NCBI GenBank assembly: GCA_018340805.1
Contig: JACMZG010001908.1
Coordinates: 47,862,524-47,926,523 of the forward strand
Direction: 5' to 3'
DNA: 64,000 nt
Source: Microvelia longipes
Taxonomy: Eukaryota > Arthropoda > Insecta > Hemiptera > Veliidae
The stretch's first letter is position 1; every line of letters begins with the position of its first letter. Under the pieces are notes generated by a model. That model saw nothing but the letters and a program-made list of their open reading frames with translations. It ran no database searches and was not told the DNA's origin. A program made the translations under genes and the position numbers. Shown in pieces: positions 39,966 through 51,903 of the stretch.

Positions 39966-41965
39966 CTGAAAATCAGCACTTGGTATTCAGCAAACTTTAC
40001 CCATATACCATTATTATACTTAAATTATAAATATTATTAGTATTAGGGTCTTTAACAACAACTTTTATTGCTGAAAAAGCCAGCCATAGCTCAAAACGAT
40101 CTTTGTAGCTGACAAACCCAGCCATAGCTCAAGATGGTCTTTATAAAAATTGTTTAAGCGCCATAAACACCAGTACATATTGGCAGTACTTGTACATATA
40201 CACTTTATGAGTGGTACAAGTTATTTTGGAAACACGAACCATTTTCTCAAAGTATTTAAAGTGTAAGACAGTAAAACCAAAAACATTGGGAATAACTGGT
40301 CTCTCTGAAAACATAAATTGCAATAATAAACATGATCACAAACAAAATCATCAGCCAAGATTAACTTAGACTTTACAACTAAATTGATCAATTCAAAGAA
40401 AATGAAAACTTCTGATCACATCGCAATACCTGCAAGATCATATTGAAGAGAAAACATTAAATTTAAAAAAAAACAAGTCACACAATACCAACATTAGATT
40501 AATTTGGCAATGCACCTGTATTCAATATAAGAAGCATATCTATCATTTTATACACGATAACAAAAGTCTGTAATCATGGAAAATATGTATAAGTATAAAA
40601 TTTAGTATATTAAATACAATTTCAACTTTCGTTATTTATTTTGAAGTAATAAATTCCAAAACAATACATATTATGTATAAAAGTAGCAAGTGACAATGTT
40701 ACCTTCTATATTTACTTCCTATTTAGGTTTATTTATCCAACACAATTATATTTAGTTAATCTTAGCTCCAGTCCGGTCAGTTTACGGTATCTCTAAGGAA
40801 CAGGGCGAGACATGTAAACGAACTAATGATCATTATAAGGCGCGGATGAAAATAGCATAATATAGTCAGATAAAATATTTGCTGTGATTGGTTAATTTCT
40901 TGAGAAAGTAGGAACGAAGCAGAAATATAACACCGCGATTGGCTAAATACTTATGAAAGGAAAATAAACTTTTCAATCTACCAATAACATCGCTATGCAC
41001 TCGTTTAAGTGTCAAGTAAAAGATTTTATTAGAATGTATAACATACATTAAAGTACGGAGATAATGGCCAATCTGACATCAACCTGAAATTGTATGATAC
41101 TCTATCATATAATTTCTGCTTTGGTTGAGATGTGTTACCACGTCCAGCTCACCAACTTATAGTCACTGGCATTATTGAGTTAGTACTGCCATGGTAAGAC
41201 AAGTTTACAAATCAGCTGATAAAGCAAATCAAAGTTTGTCAACACTCCAATTCATATAGAGATACCGTTAAACCTACCGGGTTACAATATTCATAAAATA
41301 CCAAAATAATACAGTCGTAAATATTTGTTTAAAATATATAGTGTTGATTGAGTTAAAGCAAGTAAGTTAACTTTTCAGTTTAACCAAGTTAAATCTCTCT
41401 CAGCAACAAGTGAAAAAACAACAGGACAGTTTTGCTTACTAGAACTAAATACGTTTAAAGATGGATTTTTTTGTCTTCAAAATATTCAAGCACGTTTTAA
41501 CTAATTCATTTTTGGAGAAGCAATAATACTCTCACTCATTACTACAGGAGCCATACCTTATCTCAATATATTAAGAGGCTTGAAACATCTTTTAGAGGCT
41601 CTCAGGGGCATTGTTTAATCTAATTGAAACCTCCACTAAAAGTGAGTTAAGGTTATATTAAACCAATGAGTAAGATGCATACATATTAATGTATAGTTTT
41701 TTGTTTCGTTGGGTTAATCAAAATAAAAAATGTATTTTACAGAAAAAATAAAATATTAAACATTTTCATTAGCACTTAAGAAAAATATAATGTTTAAAAG
41801 AAGAAGATTCTCGACAAAAATCTACTACGTCACTTGGGTTATATAGTTCATTATAAAATTTTAATTCTCAAGGTAAATGTTAAAACTAACAAATCTCTAT
41901 ACCCGAGTTTTAATTATACCTGCTGAAAATTGCCACATAAATAAAAAAATCCGATTCCAGGCAAT

Positions 41966-42004
41966 ATATTGTAGTGGTCACAGGCGTTGCGATCACTACA
42001 ATAT
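41966..42004. repeat. 14-bp hairpin with GC-rich loop
   Basis: ATATTGTAGTGGTC and GATCACTACAATAT pair with a single G-T wobble around the loop ACAGGCGTTGC. It lies inside a repeat-derived stretch (about 41880-42340) that also contains the recurring text GAATTGAAACTTGGTACAA. Confidence 0.7.
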
Positions 42005-42363
42005 GGTCCTATTCTTCTTAGCGAAAAGAAAAAATGAGCACATATACATATGTTATGTATGTGCGAGATTTTTGTTCCAAGACGTTTCTATGGGACACGA
42101 TAACTTTCGAACGCTTTGTCGGATCGAATTGAAACTTGGTACAAAAATCAACTTTGTTAATGTCCCAAAACCTATTGTCTATGAAATATCTGTAACGTCA
42201 ATAACCTACAATAATGACCACACAAACAATTCGATATTGACATATATGACAAAATGCGATCATATTACGTTTTTTGATATATACATTCGAATATTCGCTT
42301 ATAGTGTAGCAGTATGCCACTTATATAAACTAGTAATATGACGAACTGATATAGGTCAGTTCG

Positions 42364-42404
42364 CGGCCCTTAGCACTGACGCCGCGGAGCGGCGAAAAGG
42401 GCCG
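42364..42404. repeat. GC-rich nested hairpin
   Basis: CGGCCCTT pairs with AAGGGCCG around an inner GCCGCGGAGCGGC foldback. This is strikingly GC-rich for the surroundings. A similar GC-rich patch (CGGCCCTCCGGCCCGTAGTC, CTCGGCGCTTCGCGCC) lies at about 62410-62455. Confidence 0.6.
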
Positions 42405-43403
42405 AATGCCTCTTGTTTTGATTAAAAATAGTAAATATTAATAAAAGAATAACTTTTTTCTCAAATTCAACGTTCTAATTTCATAATATGAATGAAATGT
42501 AAGGTGATCAACAAGCACTTGAGAATGTATCACTGACAGTTCATTACGCGTGCAAAACACTGTTAAATACAAAAAATACCACTAATATTTCGTTTTATTA
42601 ATGTAAAACGACTTAAATATAATTATTATATTCTTAAAATACATCGATAACACATAGATTATCGTTATCACCTGTGATAAGATTGATTTCCCACCAGAAC
42701 TTCATTTTACTAATATAACCGTGAAGCGGGTTTGCAATAGAATAAAGCAGCTAAGAGTCAGAAAATAAAAGTTACGTTGAGCAACTAAACCCAGGTATAG
42801 TTCAAAATAAATCCGCTGTAGTGGGATACTAGTCCCGCTTTGAACAACAACAGTAAACTTTAAAAATTAATTAAAATTAAAAGAAAAACTTAAGATATTT
42901 TTACAAGTGTCATTATTAATTAAATGTTATACTTTTAAATAAAAATAAATAAATAAAACATACATATTCCTCATTGTGTTTTGTATTTTAACGTTCAAAT
43001 AAATAAGATTATTTTTATAATTAACGTTATTTTTGAAAGTGTACAGGTTACTTTTTTCATGATTTCAAATTAAATCAATAGAGCATCTATAGTAATTATG
43101 TCTCCGTGGTAATAGCACTAAAAAATTAATAATATGCATGTTCAGGCTTATCAGTTATCTGTTTAGTCTTGCAGGGGGATCGTGTTGACTCTTGTTAAAG
43201 GTACAGGATCAGGTTGTGAAGTCACATACTTATAGGACATGCTCCCGGACGGAGTATTTTTTTTCCTCAAATTAAAAAGCAGTAACCGCAACTGCTATAT
43301 CTGGTTATATTATTGTCGTACTACACAAATGAAAACGTGACTGGCAAAACTCTTCCGCGAACACTTTAGGGTTTACCTAAAGTGAACCATTTTAATAAAA
43401 ATT

Positions 43404-44382
43404 AGCGCTGCGGCGGACCGGTGCGGACAACTCATGAACTAACCCCAATAGCTTTCCAAAAATAACCGATTATATTTTAGTATTGAAATTTATGAATATC
43501 ATAGCAATATTTGGTTATGACAGATACATTTATTGTTATTAATGATTATTTTCTTTGTTTTTTCACAAAAACGGTTCGCCATTGTCATGTTCTGTACTAA
43601 AAAAATTCAAACAATAAGTCCTTTATTGTTTAATATATAATAACTAAGCTTTCGACTAAAAATTAGTCATCATCAGAGTTTAAAAAATATAAAATATAAA
43701 ATAAAAAACAATTTCAAACTACTTCATATGCACCTTGGTATGGTTTAACCATCGACACTAGCGCGGCGGGGGACCTACCTTTCAATTGAGTGGGCGTGTC
43801 TTGATTTCCCGCTTTTTGCCCACAGTCAGTTTGAAATTTTTATACTTTGTATAGTTTATACTGTACCACTTTAATCTTACACAGAACGCTTCTGATTATT
43901 TTTAAGTTTTTCATTCAAGTAATTTATTATTTTAATTGATTCAATCAGGTAAAAATGAAATAGTGGCTAAAGTTTACACGTGGTAAAAGATAGATTTTGG
44001 CATTTAATGCAGCCTGTATTTTAATTACATCGGCAAGATGCGAACATGTAATTTAATGTAATTACCTGATAAATCGACTAAATTAATAAATTAATTAAAT
44101 TAAATTACTTATCTGCCATCAGTAAGGTTCTCTGGAAGTTTAAAAAGGTTTCTATTTACTTTTAGTTTCTGATTTTACAATACAGAACATGCAACGGCGA
44201 ACCGTTTTTGTGAAAAATACATACAGAAAACAATCATTTTATAATAATAATAAATGTAGCTGTCATAACCAAGAATTGCCATGGTTAAATTTATAAATTT
44301 TAATATAAAAATGTAATCAGTCATTTTTGGAAAGCTATTGGGGTTAGTTCATGAGTTGTCCGCACCGGTCCGCCGCAGCGCT
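43404..44382. mobile_element. 979-bp terminal-inverted-repeat element, non-autonomous
   Basis: Inverted arms at 43404-43597 and 44181-44382 start AGCGCTGCGGCGGACCGGTG and match over about 200 bp with scattered differences. ATT is present immediately outside both ends and could be a 3-bp target duplication. The interior has no usable open frame. It contains a GC-rich stretch (about 43755-43820) and a minus-strand CTGATGA...GAAA motif with a strong stem (43676-43649). It looks like a MITE or foldback element. The superfamily is not recognised. Confidence 0.75.
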
Positions 44383-44584
44383 ATTTTTAGTAGCTTGCGA
44401 CAATCGAATTTAAACTTTTCCTCATTTAAGTTAACCCTGGTTATAATAACTGATAACAGCAAAGCCGGTTTCTGGTGGTCATAAGTAATGTTGCCATAAC
44501 AAAATACATAAAGACAGTACGGAAAATTTACTTTAAAATACTCTAGCTCTTAGGAAATAATGGTACATTTAAATATAATGGTAA

Positions 44585-44940
44585 AAATTCGGGTACGGGG
44601 TACCTCGGAACTTTTCCTCATCACATCGGTTCGCTACGCTTATCCTCCCTGCTGACTCGCTTTGCTCGTACTCAGAATATAAATTTCGCTAAATTTATAC
44701 TGCAGCATGTCTCCAGACTCGCTTCGCTTGTCCTCAGATAGTAAATGCATCTGTTTCATTCTCGGCAGTCACCCATACCGCACTGACCACGCTCATTGCT
44801 GTTTAACTTTTATGATCAAACAAAAATCATGGATATATTTGTGTAAAAACAACGAATAATTCAGGTGACATCCCGCTTTTGAATTATTTTTTCAAACACA
44901 ATACTTTTTCTATTTCCCTACAGAATAAATGAGGAAAAGT
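44585..44940 (-). repeat. Composite dispersed repeat with 5S-like core, copy 3
   Basis: The tail module (44585-44760 on the plus strand: GGGTACGGGGTACCTCGGAA, ACTCGCTTTGCTCG, ACTCGCTTCGCTTG) and the 5S-like core (44820-44766 on the minus strand, ending GGTATGGGTGACTGCC) match copy 2. The outer end (44905-44940) keeps the ACAGAATAAATGAGG terminus. Most of the first module is missing. Confidence 0.65.
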
Positions 44941-46108
44941 ACAAAATGATCAGATTTATTCTCACGCAGTCATTCAGATACAACAACTGCAATAACAAAC
45001 AATATTTTAATTTTTCCTTATTTTGTTTAGTTTCAACATAGACTCGTGGACTTAAAACTATCGTTTCTAATGAAAAGTAGACAGATAACAGTGGAATCAT
45101 CACATAGATAATATTATATTGAGTATTTAACAATGGACGGAACGAACAATAGAAAGAGAGTATTTTACTTAAAATAAAAAAATCCCTGTCAGAGAAACTA
45201 AATTTTCACAGTTCCTTTAAATGTTTATTGATTCAATTTGTCATATTATAATTATTTTATTCCATTTTATGTAACCGGTTAAATGATTTTTTTCAACCTA
45301 AGTTCCACCTGATAGTGTCTTTTGCAAGTCTTGCCAAGCCAATAAAACTTGGTCATCTATAATATTTGTTACAAGAGTTGATTTGTTTAATTAAATAAAA
45401 CAATTTTCTGAGAGTAATTGAAAATTGGCTTTTCACCTGGCGACATGCCACGAGACAGAGAAGGTAACACTGGAGGCATACTTTCAACCAGACATACATA
45501 TTGTGGTATGTCTGGTATAACCCATAAAATAGGTTTAAAATGTAAATTCAACACTCGTTAGAGCAATTTTAAACAAATATTTATAGTAAGGCATAATTAA
45601 AAATAAATATTACAAATTAAATAAATCAACTAAAAAGAAGAGATTTAAGTCGTTCTTAGAGAGATAGTGAGATACTGGCAATATTCATTTTTGTTTAATT
45701 CTACTTTTATAGTTCAGGAGACGGATCTGAAAAACCTTCAATAACTTTTACAGATTTAAAACATTTTATTAAAATATACATTAAATTATGAAGAAAGATC
45801 AGTATGGCTGCACAGAGTGAAGACTATCGTATGATTGCGCACGCTTAAATTTGAGAGAGTCGAACAAATTTTGGGTTTCTTGAACTAAGTGGTTCCCTGT
45901 TGATTATGTGCAAAATTCAAAGAGAACATTTTTAGCTGATAAAATTTCCAATAAATCAAATTTTTATTCATTAAAATTTGATTTACAAATAAAGTTTGTA
46001 GTAAAGCCAACTTTGTATGTTTGCCGGTTGTAAGTTTGTTTGTACAACCTAAATTGTTGGTTGTGCATTGGCAAAACTTTGTTTGTAATTAATGTTTGTA
46101 AAGTCATG

Positions 46109-46317
46109 AAAGGAACGAAGAAAAAATCTATCACGGCTCACCGACATTGTTGAGTCAAAAAAGAAGAGGAAGAATATTACTAATTCTATTTAATATTTTT
46201 GCGTATTTAATGTCTTTCTTTTAATTATCTCTGGCACTGATGATGGCCTCATGTTAGGTTGAAAGCGCTTTGAATAAATTATTAGTTTTGTGGAGAGACT
46301 CTTTTCTTCGTTCCTTT
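46109..46317. repeat. Inverted repeat with hammerhead-like motif
   Basis: A perfect 16-bp inverted pair (AAAGGAACGAAGAAAA at 46109-46124 and its complement at 46302-46317) encloses 177 bp. The enclosed part holds CTGATGATG, stem GCCT/AGGT, TGAAAGC at 46237-46266. Confidence 0.6.
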
Positions 46318-46912
46318 TATTAAGAACAACTCCACTGGTGCTCATTCTAAATCATATTTTGCAAAGTCAGCGATTTTATTTTAAAAAAAGCCTACGTTGT
46401 GAATTTTTGAAGTCATTTGGAAAAGTCTATAACTTTGGTAGCAATTTTATAATTTTAGCTTTAAAAAAAATCTCTTCAAATTTTGCACTAGGCTAATAGG
46501 GAACCACCTATTTCAAGAAACCAAAAATCAATATGTTTTTCTATATTTTTGAACGAGAGCAATTATATGAAAGCTTTCACTACGAATAGGATGTTTTTTT
46601 CTTCATTATTTAGAGAATAGTTTACAAAAACAAATATAGGTGACAAAATGAGTCACTTTTATCAAGTATGACTTTTAAACTAAACACATTTGTGATTATA
46701 GCCATCAAATTAAATTATTAATGCTACTAGTTTTTAAGATATAGCACAAGGGTTCCCAATGCATGGGAATTCATGCACTACTTTTCAGAATTCGCCAGGA
46801 AATTAACTGAATTACATCCCCCTCCCACGCTCAATTGCAGGGCTGGAATAGCTATTTCTTTACGACAGTAAATTCAAAAGTTAGTATTTACTGCAAGTTA
46901 ACCGTCGGTACA

Positions 46913-47136
46913 GCTACCGTCGATACTTGTTGTTGGATATGAATACCCTTGGACCGGTTTCGACATAACGCCATCATCAGCAGGAGGGGCAACACTCGAG
47001 CTCTTAGCTAATAAAGTTATATCAGTGAGTAACTTTATTAATTAAGAGCTCGAGTGTAGCTTCGCCAGCTGACGATAGAGTTATGACGAAACCAGTCCAG
47101 GGATATTCATATCCAACAGCAAGTATCGACTGTAGC
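46913..47136. repeat. Foldback element with two hammerhead-like motifs
   Basis: This imperfect palindrome of 224 bp has a 10-bp loop (47020-47029). Shared arm text includes GAGCTCGAGTGT/ACACTCGAGCTC and GGATATGAATA/TATTCATATCC. The left arm (minus) carries CTGATGATGGC...GTCGAAACC (46980-46956). The right arm (plus) carries CTGACGAT...GACGAAACC (47069-47093). Confidence 0.8.
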
Positions 47137-48149
47137 GGATTCTTTAATTGACTTACTAAACCTTCTATCTACATAAAACCCGATACAAGTTGTTATTCAA
47201 GTATACCTTAATATTCCCGCTCTTTTAAGTTAGTAGAACTGCTTACCTCATTTAAGTTTTCCCGCTAATTTCGTCTACGTTATAAAAAAAAATTATTTCC
47301 GCTTAAACTAATCTTCAATCGACTAAAAATGTCAGAGACTATTTACAGTCCCAGTGACCAATTAATTTGAATGCGGGTATAAAATAATAGACTTATTTGA
47401 GCCTTTAGCATTCGCCTTTGCGTGGGATATAGAGAAAGTCCTATAATCTCTATAAATGAATGTCAAGAGGGAAACATGCTAAATCTAAAAATAAAATTAA
47501 CGAAGTTTTATTATGTTTCGAAGAAACAGAACGGCTTTTCAGAAATAGTTATACTAAATAACCATTGACAATAACGCAATAAGGGTTTCTCACCAAGGTA
47601 TGGAGTCTACTAATAGCCCGAAAAATTTGCTGTAACTCGTATAATGATTTTATAAGACCCTAAAAACGTGTAGGGGACGACTTAAAACCCTCTCACGGAC
47701 CACCAGTGGTCCGCAGATCACCTATTGGAAACCACTGAATTATAGCAGAATCATTTAATATAAATATTCGTAGCATTGATAACAGTTATATTAGAATGGT
47801 ATAATAGCAAGGACAATGATAAGTACAAAGATACTTGAATAAAGTGAGGGCTGGGTAAAAAAGAATCATGCTGAGAGGAGGTTTGAGGCATATGTTGCCT
47901 AGAGACTACAGCCCCTCTTGAGGCCGCGGCATTGATTGCCTTCCCCAGTGACGTCACATCTCTCCTTTTTACCCAAATTTCTCCTTTTTAGAGTAAAACA
48001 TAGTACACTCTTTCAAACCTTTTATAATATTTAATTTTTTTTACATGAAACAAGATGGTTAATATAAATGACAAATAAATAACTACTACTCATTAACAAT
48101 AATAATTAAAAAGTTAAAAATAAAATGAGAAGAAATTATTTTAAAACAA

Positions 48150-48655
48150 TAAAAAGAGGAGTGTCTCCATAGAGTAAAACTTTAATGGGCAGAATGCTTT
48201 AAACTACATTGAGCCCGTCATCAGTGCAAAACCTAACAAACAATAGAATATATAAAAGAAAACAAAACACGAAGCAACATACATTTAGTAAACAACTGAT
48301 GGACTAAGATAAAATTTACAAATAATCAGGTACAATAAAACTAAAAAATATGTCTAACTACAAAATATCTATGATCAGCATTAAATATTAGACTCAGACT
48401 AAAAAGAAGGCAGCGGTAGTGCAAGTGACATAGGTCTCGTAGAGGGCTTTTGTAGTTTTATTGAACCTGATTCTTTGTTAATTTTGTTTTACTCAATTAT
48501 TTGTTTACTTAAAATATGTTAATTTATATTTTGTTTTTAATTTTATTTGCTCTATTTTAATTTGTTTGCTAGATTATACACTGATGATGACCTCTAGCTA
48601 GTTTGAAAGCGCTTTTCCAATAAACGTTTTATTCTGTGGATGATTTTCATTTTTG
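48150..48655. repeat. Diverged inverted repeat with hammerhead-like motifs
   Basis: Minus-strand CTGATGACGGGCTC...TTTAAAGC at 48224-48196 faces plus-strand CTGATGATGACCTC...TTTGAAAGC at 48581-48610. Beyond them are complementary CATAGAGTAAAACTTTAATG and AATAAACGTTTTATTCTGTG. Arms are diverged. A TAAA replaces GAAA in the left copy. Confidence 0.55.
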
Positions 48656-49121
48656 CAAATGAACTCCATTTGCGCTTTTTCTCAAGATGAAAGAAAATTA
48701 TCATTTTTTATGTTTATACGTCCCTTTTCACACGATTTCGATCTGGCGGTATGAAACAAACAGCCATGCAGGAGGTGTAATATGTAATTAGTGCACTTAA
48801 TGCAAATTAAACAAATTTTCCATTTTGGATTACAATATTTTTATGAACACCATTATTGATTTATCTTAAATTTAGAAAACTTAAACTAATTGTAATGAAT
48901 ATTTCTTCTTGAGCCGACGATACAATTACCATATTATTATTTTTTGGAAGAAAAATATACAAAAAGTATGGTTTGAGAGAAAGTACTTAAATTAATATCT
49001 TATACATTAATACTTATCAATAATAAAATGAAATGATAAAGCCCCAAATTAAGAGCACTTTTATTTCGCACTTTCACTTTCATCACTCGCGTAAGCACTA
49101 GCACTGATATGGGGTACTCAC

Positions 49122-49765
49122 CTATAAATAAAAAAAATATAAGCAACCCGAGTTCCCTCATGGAGGCTTTCAAAGTTCGTCCGAGGATCTGGAGTCCTTT
49201 CGAGTGCCTGGACAACTTGAATATTCGGAACACTCTGACTAACCTAATGACCCTAAGTATGGCCAGCGACATGGCCTGGTTGGTACTCTTATCCTGAGGG
49301 CTTACGGGAGCCTTGGGTATATTGGACGTGTCCTCCTCCTCGGCCACTACCGTCGCCAAGGTTATAAAATAGGGAATGATAGCGATAATGTCTATAATGT
49401 TCATTACGTCGCGGAAGAAGTTGAGCTTGTTCGGACAGGCGAGAAAACGAACTGAAAGTTCAAATGTGAACCATATAATACAAAGGGTTTCTATAAGAAA
49501 GAAAGGGTCCGTTATATCGGGAACCTCGTCTTCCTCTATCTTAGTTCCATTCGTCGTGGTGTTAAATACTTTATAATGTTTGAACTCTGGCAGTGTTTCC
49601 AGGCAGAATATAACGATACTGAGAAGAATAACGAACACGGAGATGATGGCCACCACGCGGGCCGCTTGCGAACTCTCCGGGTACTCGAACAGCAGCCACA
49701 CTTTCTTCTGGAATTCGTGCGACGGAAGTGGCTTCTCTTCTTCTTTTATAAAACCCTCGTCTTCC
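49122..49765 (-). CDS. Sh: Shaker K+ channel, internal exon: T1-S1 linker to early S5
   Basis: This exon encodes the voltage-sensor half of a Shaker/Kv1 voltage-gated potassium channel, a plasma-membrane tetramer that carries fast outward K+ current in excitable cells. It is 644 nt: one nucleotide finishing a split Arg codon, 214 codons, and the first nucleotide of a split Gly codon. The acceptor is ...ttgcag/GGAAGACGAG and the donor is TTTATAG/gtgagt. In order it carries the linker [15 protein letters not shown]1 (about residues 35-60), an S1-S2 loop with two N-glycosylation sequons (NTT, NGT), S2 after [10 protein letters not shown]3 with [10 protein letters not shown], and S4 with regularly spaced R-x-x-R charges ([19 protein letters not shown]). 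The S4-S5 linker ([17 protein letters not shown]) and the start of S5 (LLIFFLFIG) follow. Identity to Drosophila Shaker is near complete, so orthology is secure. The T1 domain is expected upstream, beyond the window. Confidence 0.98.
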
Positions 49766-50239
49766 CTGCAATCATACAAAAAAATATCTCCAATTAAAAT
49801 AAAATAATCAAGAAATAGTCTTAGAGGAAACAATTATATAGTCTAGGTGCAATATCACAATCACTAATTAATTCACCAAATAGACGTGGGCTGAAATTAA
49901 TACCAGATATTTTAAAATTTTAAGGAGGGGACATATAAAATAAAAGAGTGTCATTCCAGAACTGCAAGTTCAAACTTTATATAAATATAAGTCTTGAAGA
50001 CAAAGAATAAATTTGACTAAACTTAACTTCATAAGTGATAAGCTTCTTTAAGAATTTATGAGCACATTGAGGCAATACTTAAATATCTTTAGCGAATTTC
50101 AAAGACAAATGAGCTTATGAGTTGGGTCATGGAAGAGGGGGGGGGGGTCACTGGTTTTTCATCCACCTCCAAGAATTATCTAGAATTTTTTGAGGAAAGC
50201 ATCTGTGTTAAAGCATTTGAATGATTTGACAAAGAGATT

Positions 50240-50325
50240 GCATCGGCATATGTCGCAGGCATGCCTGCATGGTCATATGTCGCAGGCATGCCTGCATCGG
50301 CATATGTCGTCAGGCATGCCAATGC
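50240..50325. repeat. 27-bp minisatellite, about 3 copies
   Basis: Units start GCATCGGCATATGTCGCAGG at 50240, 50267 and 50294. Because 27 is a multiple of three, a plus-strand open frame (50190-50372) reads a nine-residue repeat (H-x-HMSQACL). Nothing else suggests that this frame is a real gene. Confidence 0.9.
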
Positions 50326-50504
50326 ATTTGGTATATTCTGATTGGATTCTACATGATGTAGAGTTTGGTTGAAAAGGTATAAGGGAGCATTTGTGATTGT
50401 TCTAGATTCAGATATTGAAGAGTTTTGAATTTGGAGAATGACTTGGTTGAGATAAAGCGAGATAAAGATAAGAGAAACATGTGGTCATTATAACATATAA
50501 CATT

Positions 50505-50568
50505 ATGTTAAATTATATTGTTTATAGTTTTGTGAATAATTAAAACTATAAACAATATAATTTAACAT
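50505..50568. repeat. Perfect 27-bp hairpin, 10-nt loop
   Basis: 50505-50531 (ATGTTAAATTATATTGTTTA then TAGTTTT) is perfectly complementary to 50542-50568, with a GTGAATAATT loop. It lies in the upstream Shaker intron. Confidence 0.9.
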
Positions 50569-50779
50569 TGTATTTTATAAATTGTTATTTTAAATTTTTG
50601 GCAGTAAAACTTCATAATTTTGACAGGTGTAAACGCACTTTATCACGTAATTGTAAGTACAACAATAATTTGTTATTACAGAACAAATAAATGTACGACA
50701 ATAAATAAATAACTAGATGTTAAATAACTATGGCATTTATGCTAGTTTTGTATGTTTCACACGCACACTCACAGTAAGC

Positions 50780-50976
50780 ATGATGAAAAACACTAAGAAC
50801 GTTAAGGAATTGCCTGAAACGGACAGTTATAATTAAGCCTCAGATTTAGAATTATACGGTGAACACAGTACTATTGAAGATTTAGGTTTTCCGGTGGCGA
50901 CTACGTCAATGTAGATGAAGAATCCGACGTTTCCCTTCCACTGTGGGAGGCAACTTCAGGGATGTTAGGACATCAT
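50780..50976 (+). pseudogene. Degenerate coding-like stretch, unidentified
   Basis: ATGATG at 50780 opens a frame (MMKNTKNVKELPETDSYN) to a TAA. It continues in frame with acidic text (SDLELYGEHSTIEDLGF), then after a shift with GGDYVNVDEESDVSLPLW to a TAG. The acidic N-terminal look resembles the start of some DNA-transposon proteins, but no catalytic motif follows. Low confidence; not a functional gene. Confidence 0.25.
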
Positions 50977-51903
50977 GGATAGAAACACAATGCTCTACAA
51001 AACTGAACTGAAGATGGAGACGATGGAGGTGACGCGGTCACCACCGGAAGACCTCAATCTTCATGACAATAATCGCGGAAGCATACGCAGTTTATCACAA
51101 TACTATTCTTAAAATACCAACAGTAGTAGCTAGAAAAAATAAAAATGGATTGCATATTCATTATTATCACCGCAAATGCCATGTAAATTAATTTAATAGT
51201 TACTAAGAATGAAATATAAGTTGTTACTAAGTAGATATTTTTATTAAATAATATAAAGTGTTTGAAGGTTTATCTAAACAAAGGTTAACACGATTTACAG
51301 GTGGCAGATTCAGACTGTTAATCTAATAACACCGCGGATATAAGCACATAGCGTGCAAGAAATTCCAGTCTAGTGTCAAGCCTACATTGACTCCCTTTCA
51401 CCCCAGTATTTCCATTATCTAAATATCCAATTTTTTTATCCTAGAATTGTAACTAAGTGTAAATTACATTAAGAAATCTTATCTTATCAAAAAGACTGGC
51501 CTGTAATTTAAGAACACCGACAACCATTCCTTTGAAATATAATAGTAATAATACTTTGAAGTCCTAAAAAACAAAGTATTGTTTTTTACTAAAGCTTCGT
51601 ACAAGCATGTATACACACAACACACACAAACAACTACAAGTCAAACAAATATCGTCCTACTACACCTAGCCAGGTGAGTCTTCGAAAATGGTTTTAGAGT
51701 TTTTTTTAAAGGGAAAATTATCTTATAAAGTTAAATAATTTGAATGACGTCATTAAACCACATTGCTACAGGAAAAATTTCAAGAAATGACTTAACCTCG
51801 AAAAAGTTATTAGATCAAGCTAAAATTTGATTCATAGACGATGTTAAATGTTTATTATCAGTATTAGTTACAATTTGATCGTTAAATATAAATAACATTA
51901 TTC

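Larger units (their letters stand above)
39966..49121 (-). other. Shaker intron between S5 exon and pore exon A
   Basis: About 9.2 kb of A+T-rich intron. It holds several repeats listed separately: a composite 5S-like repeat (44585-44940), a 1-kb terminal-inverted-repeat element (43404-44382), foldback elements near 46.1-46.3, 46.9-47.1 and 48.1-48.7 kb, and GC-rich hairpins near 42.0 and 42.4 kb. A short direct duplication around CCAGCCATAGCTCAA lies at about 40070-40142. No further Shaker exon was recognised. Confidence 0.85.

Noticed and set aside
41877..42341. Plus-strand 154-codon open frame as a gene
   Set aside because: There is no recognisable domain or signal, it includes dispersed-repeat text and a hairpin, and no splice context was seen. 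Treated as chance.
49109..49807. Several plus-strand open frames over the S1-S5 exon
   Set aside because: They are antisense shadows of the conserved Shaker exon and match no protein pattern.
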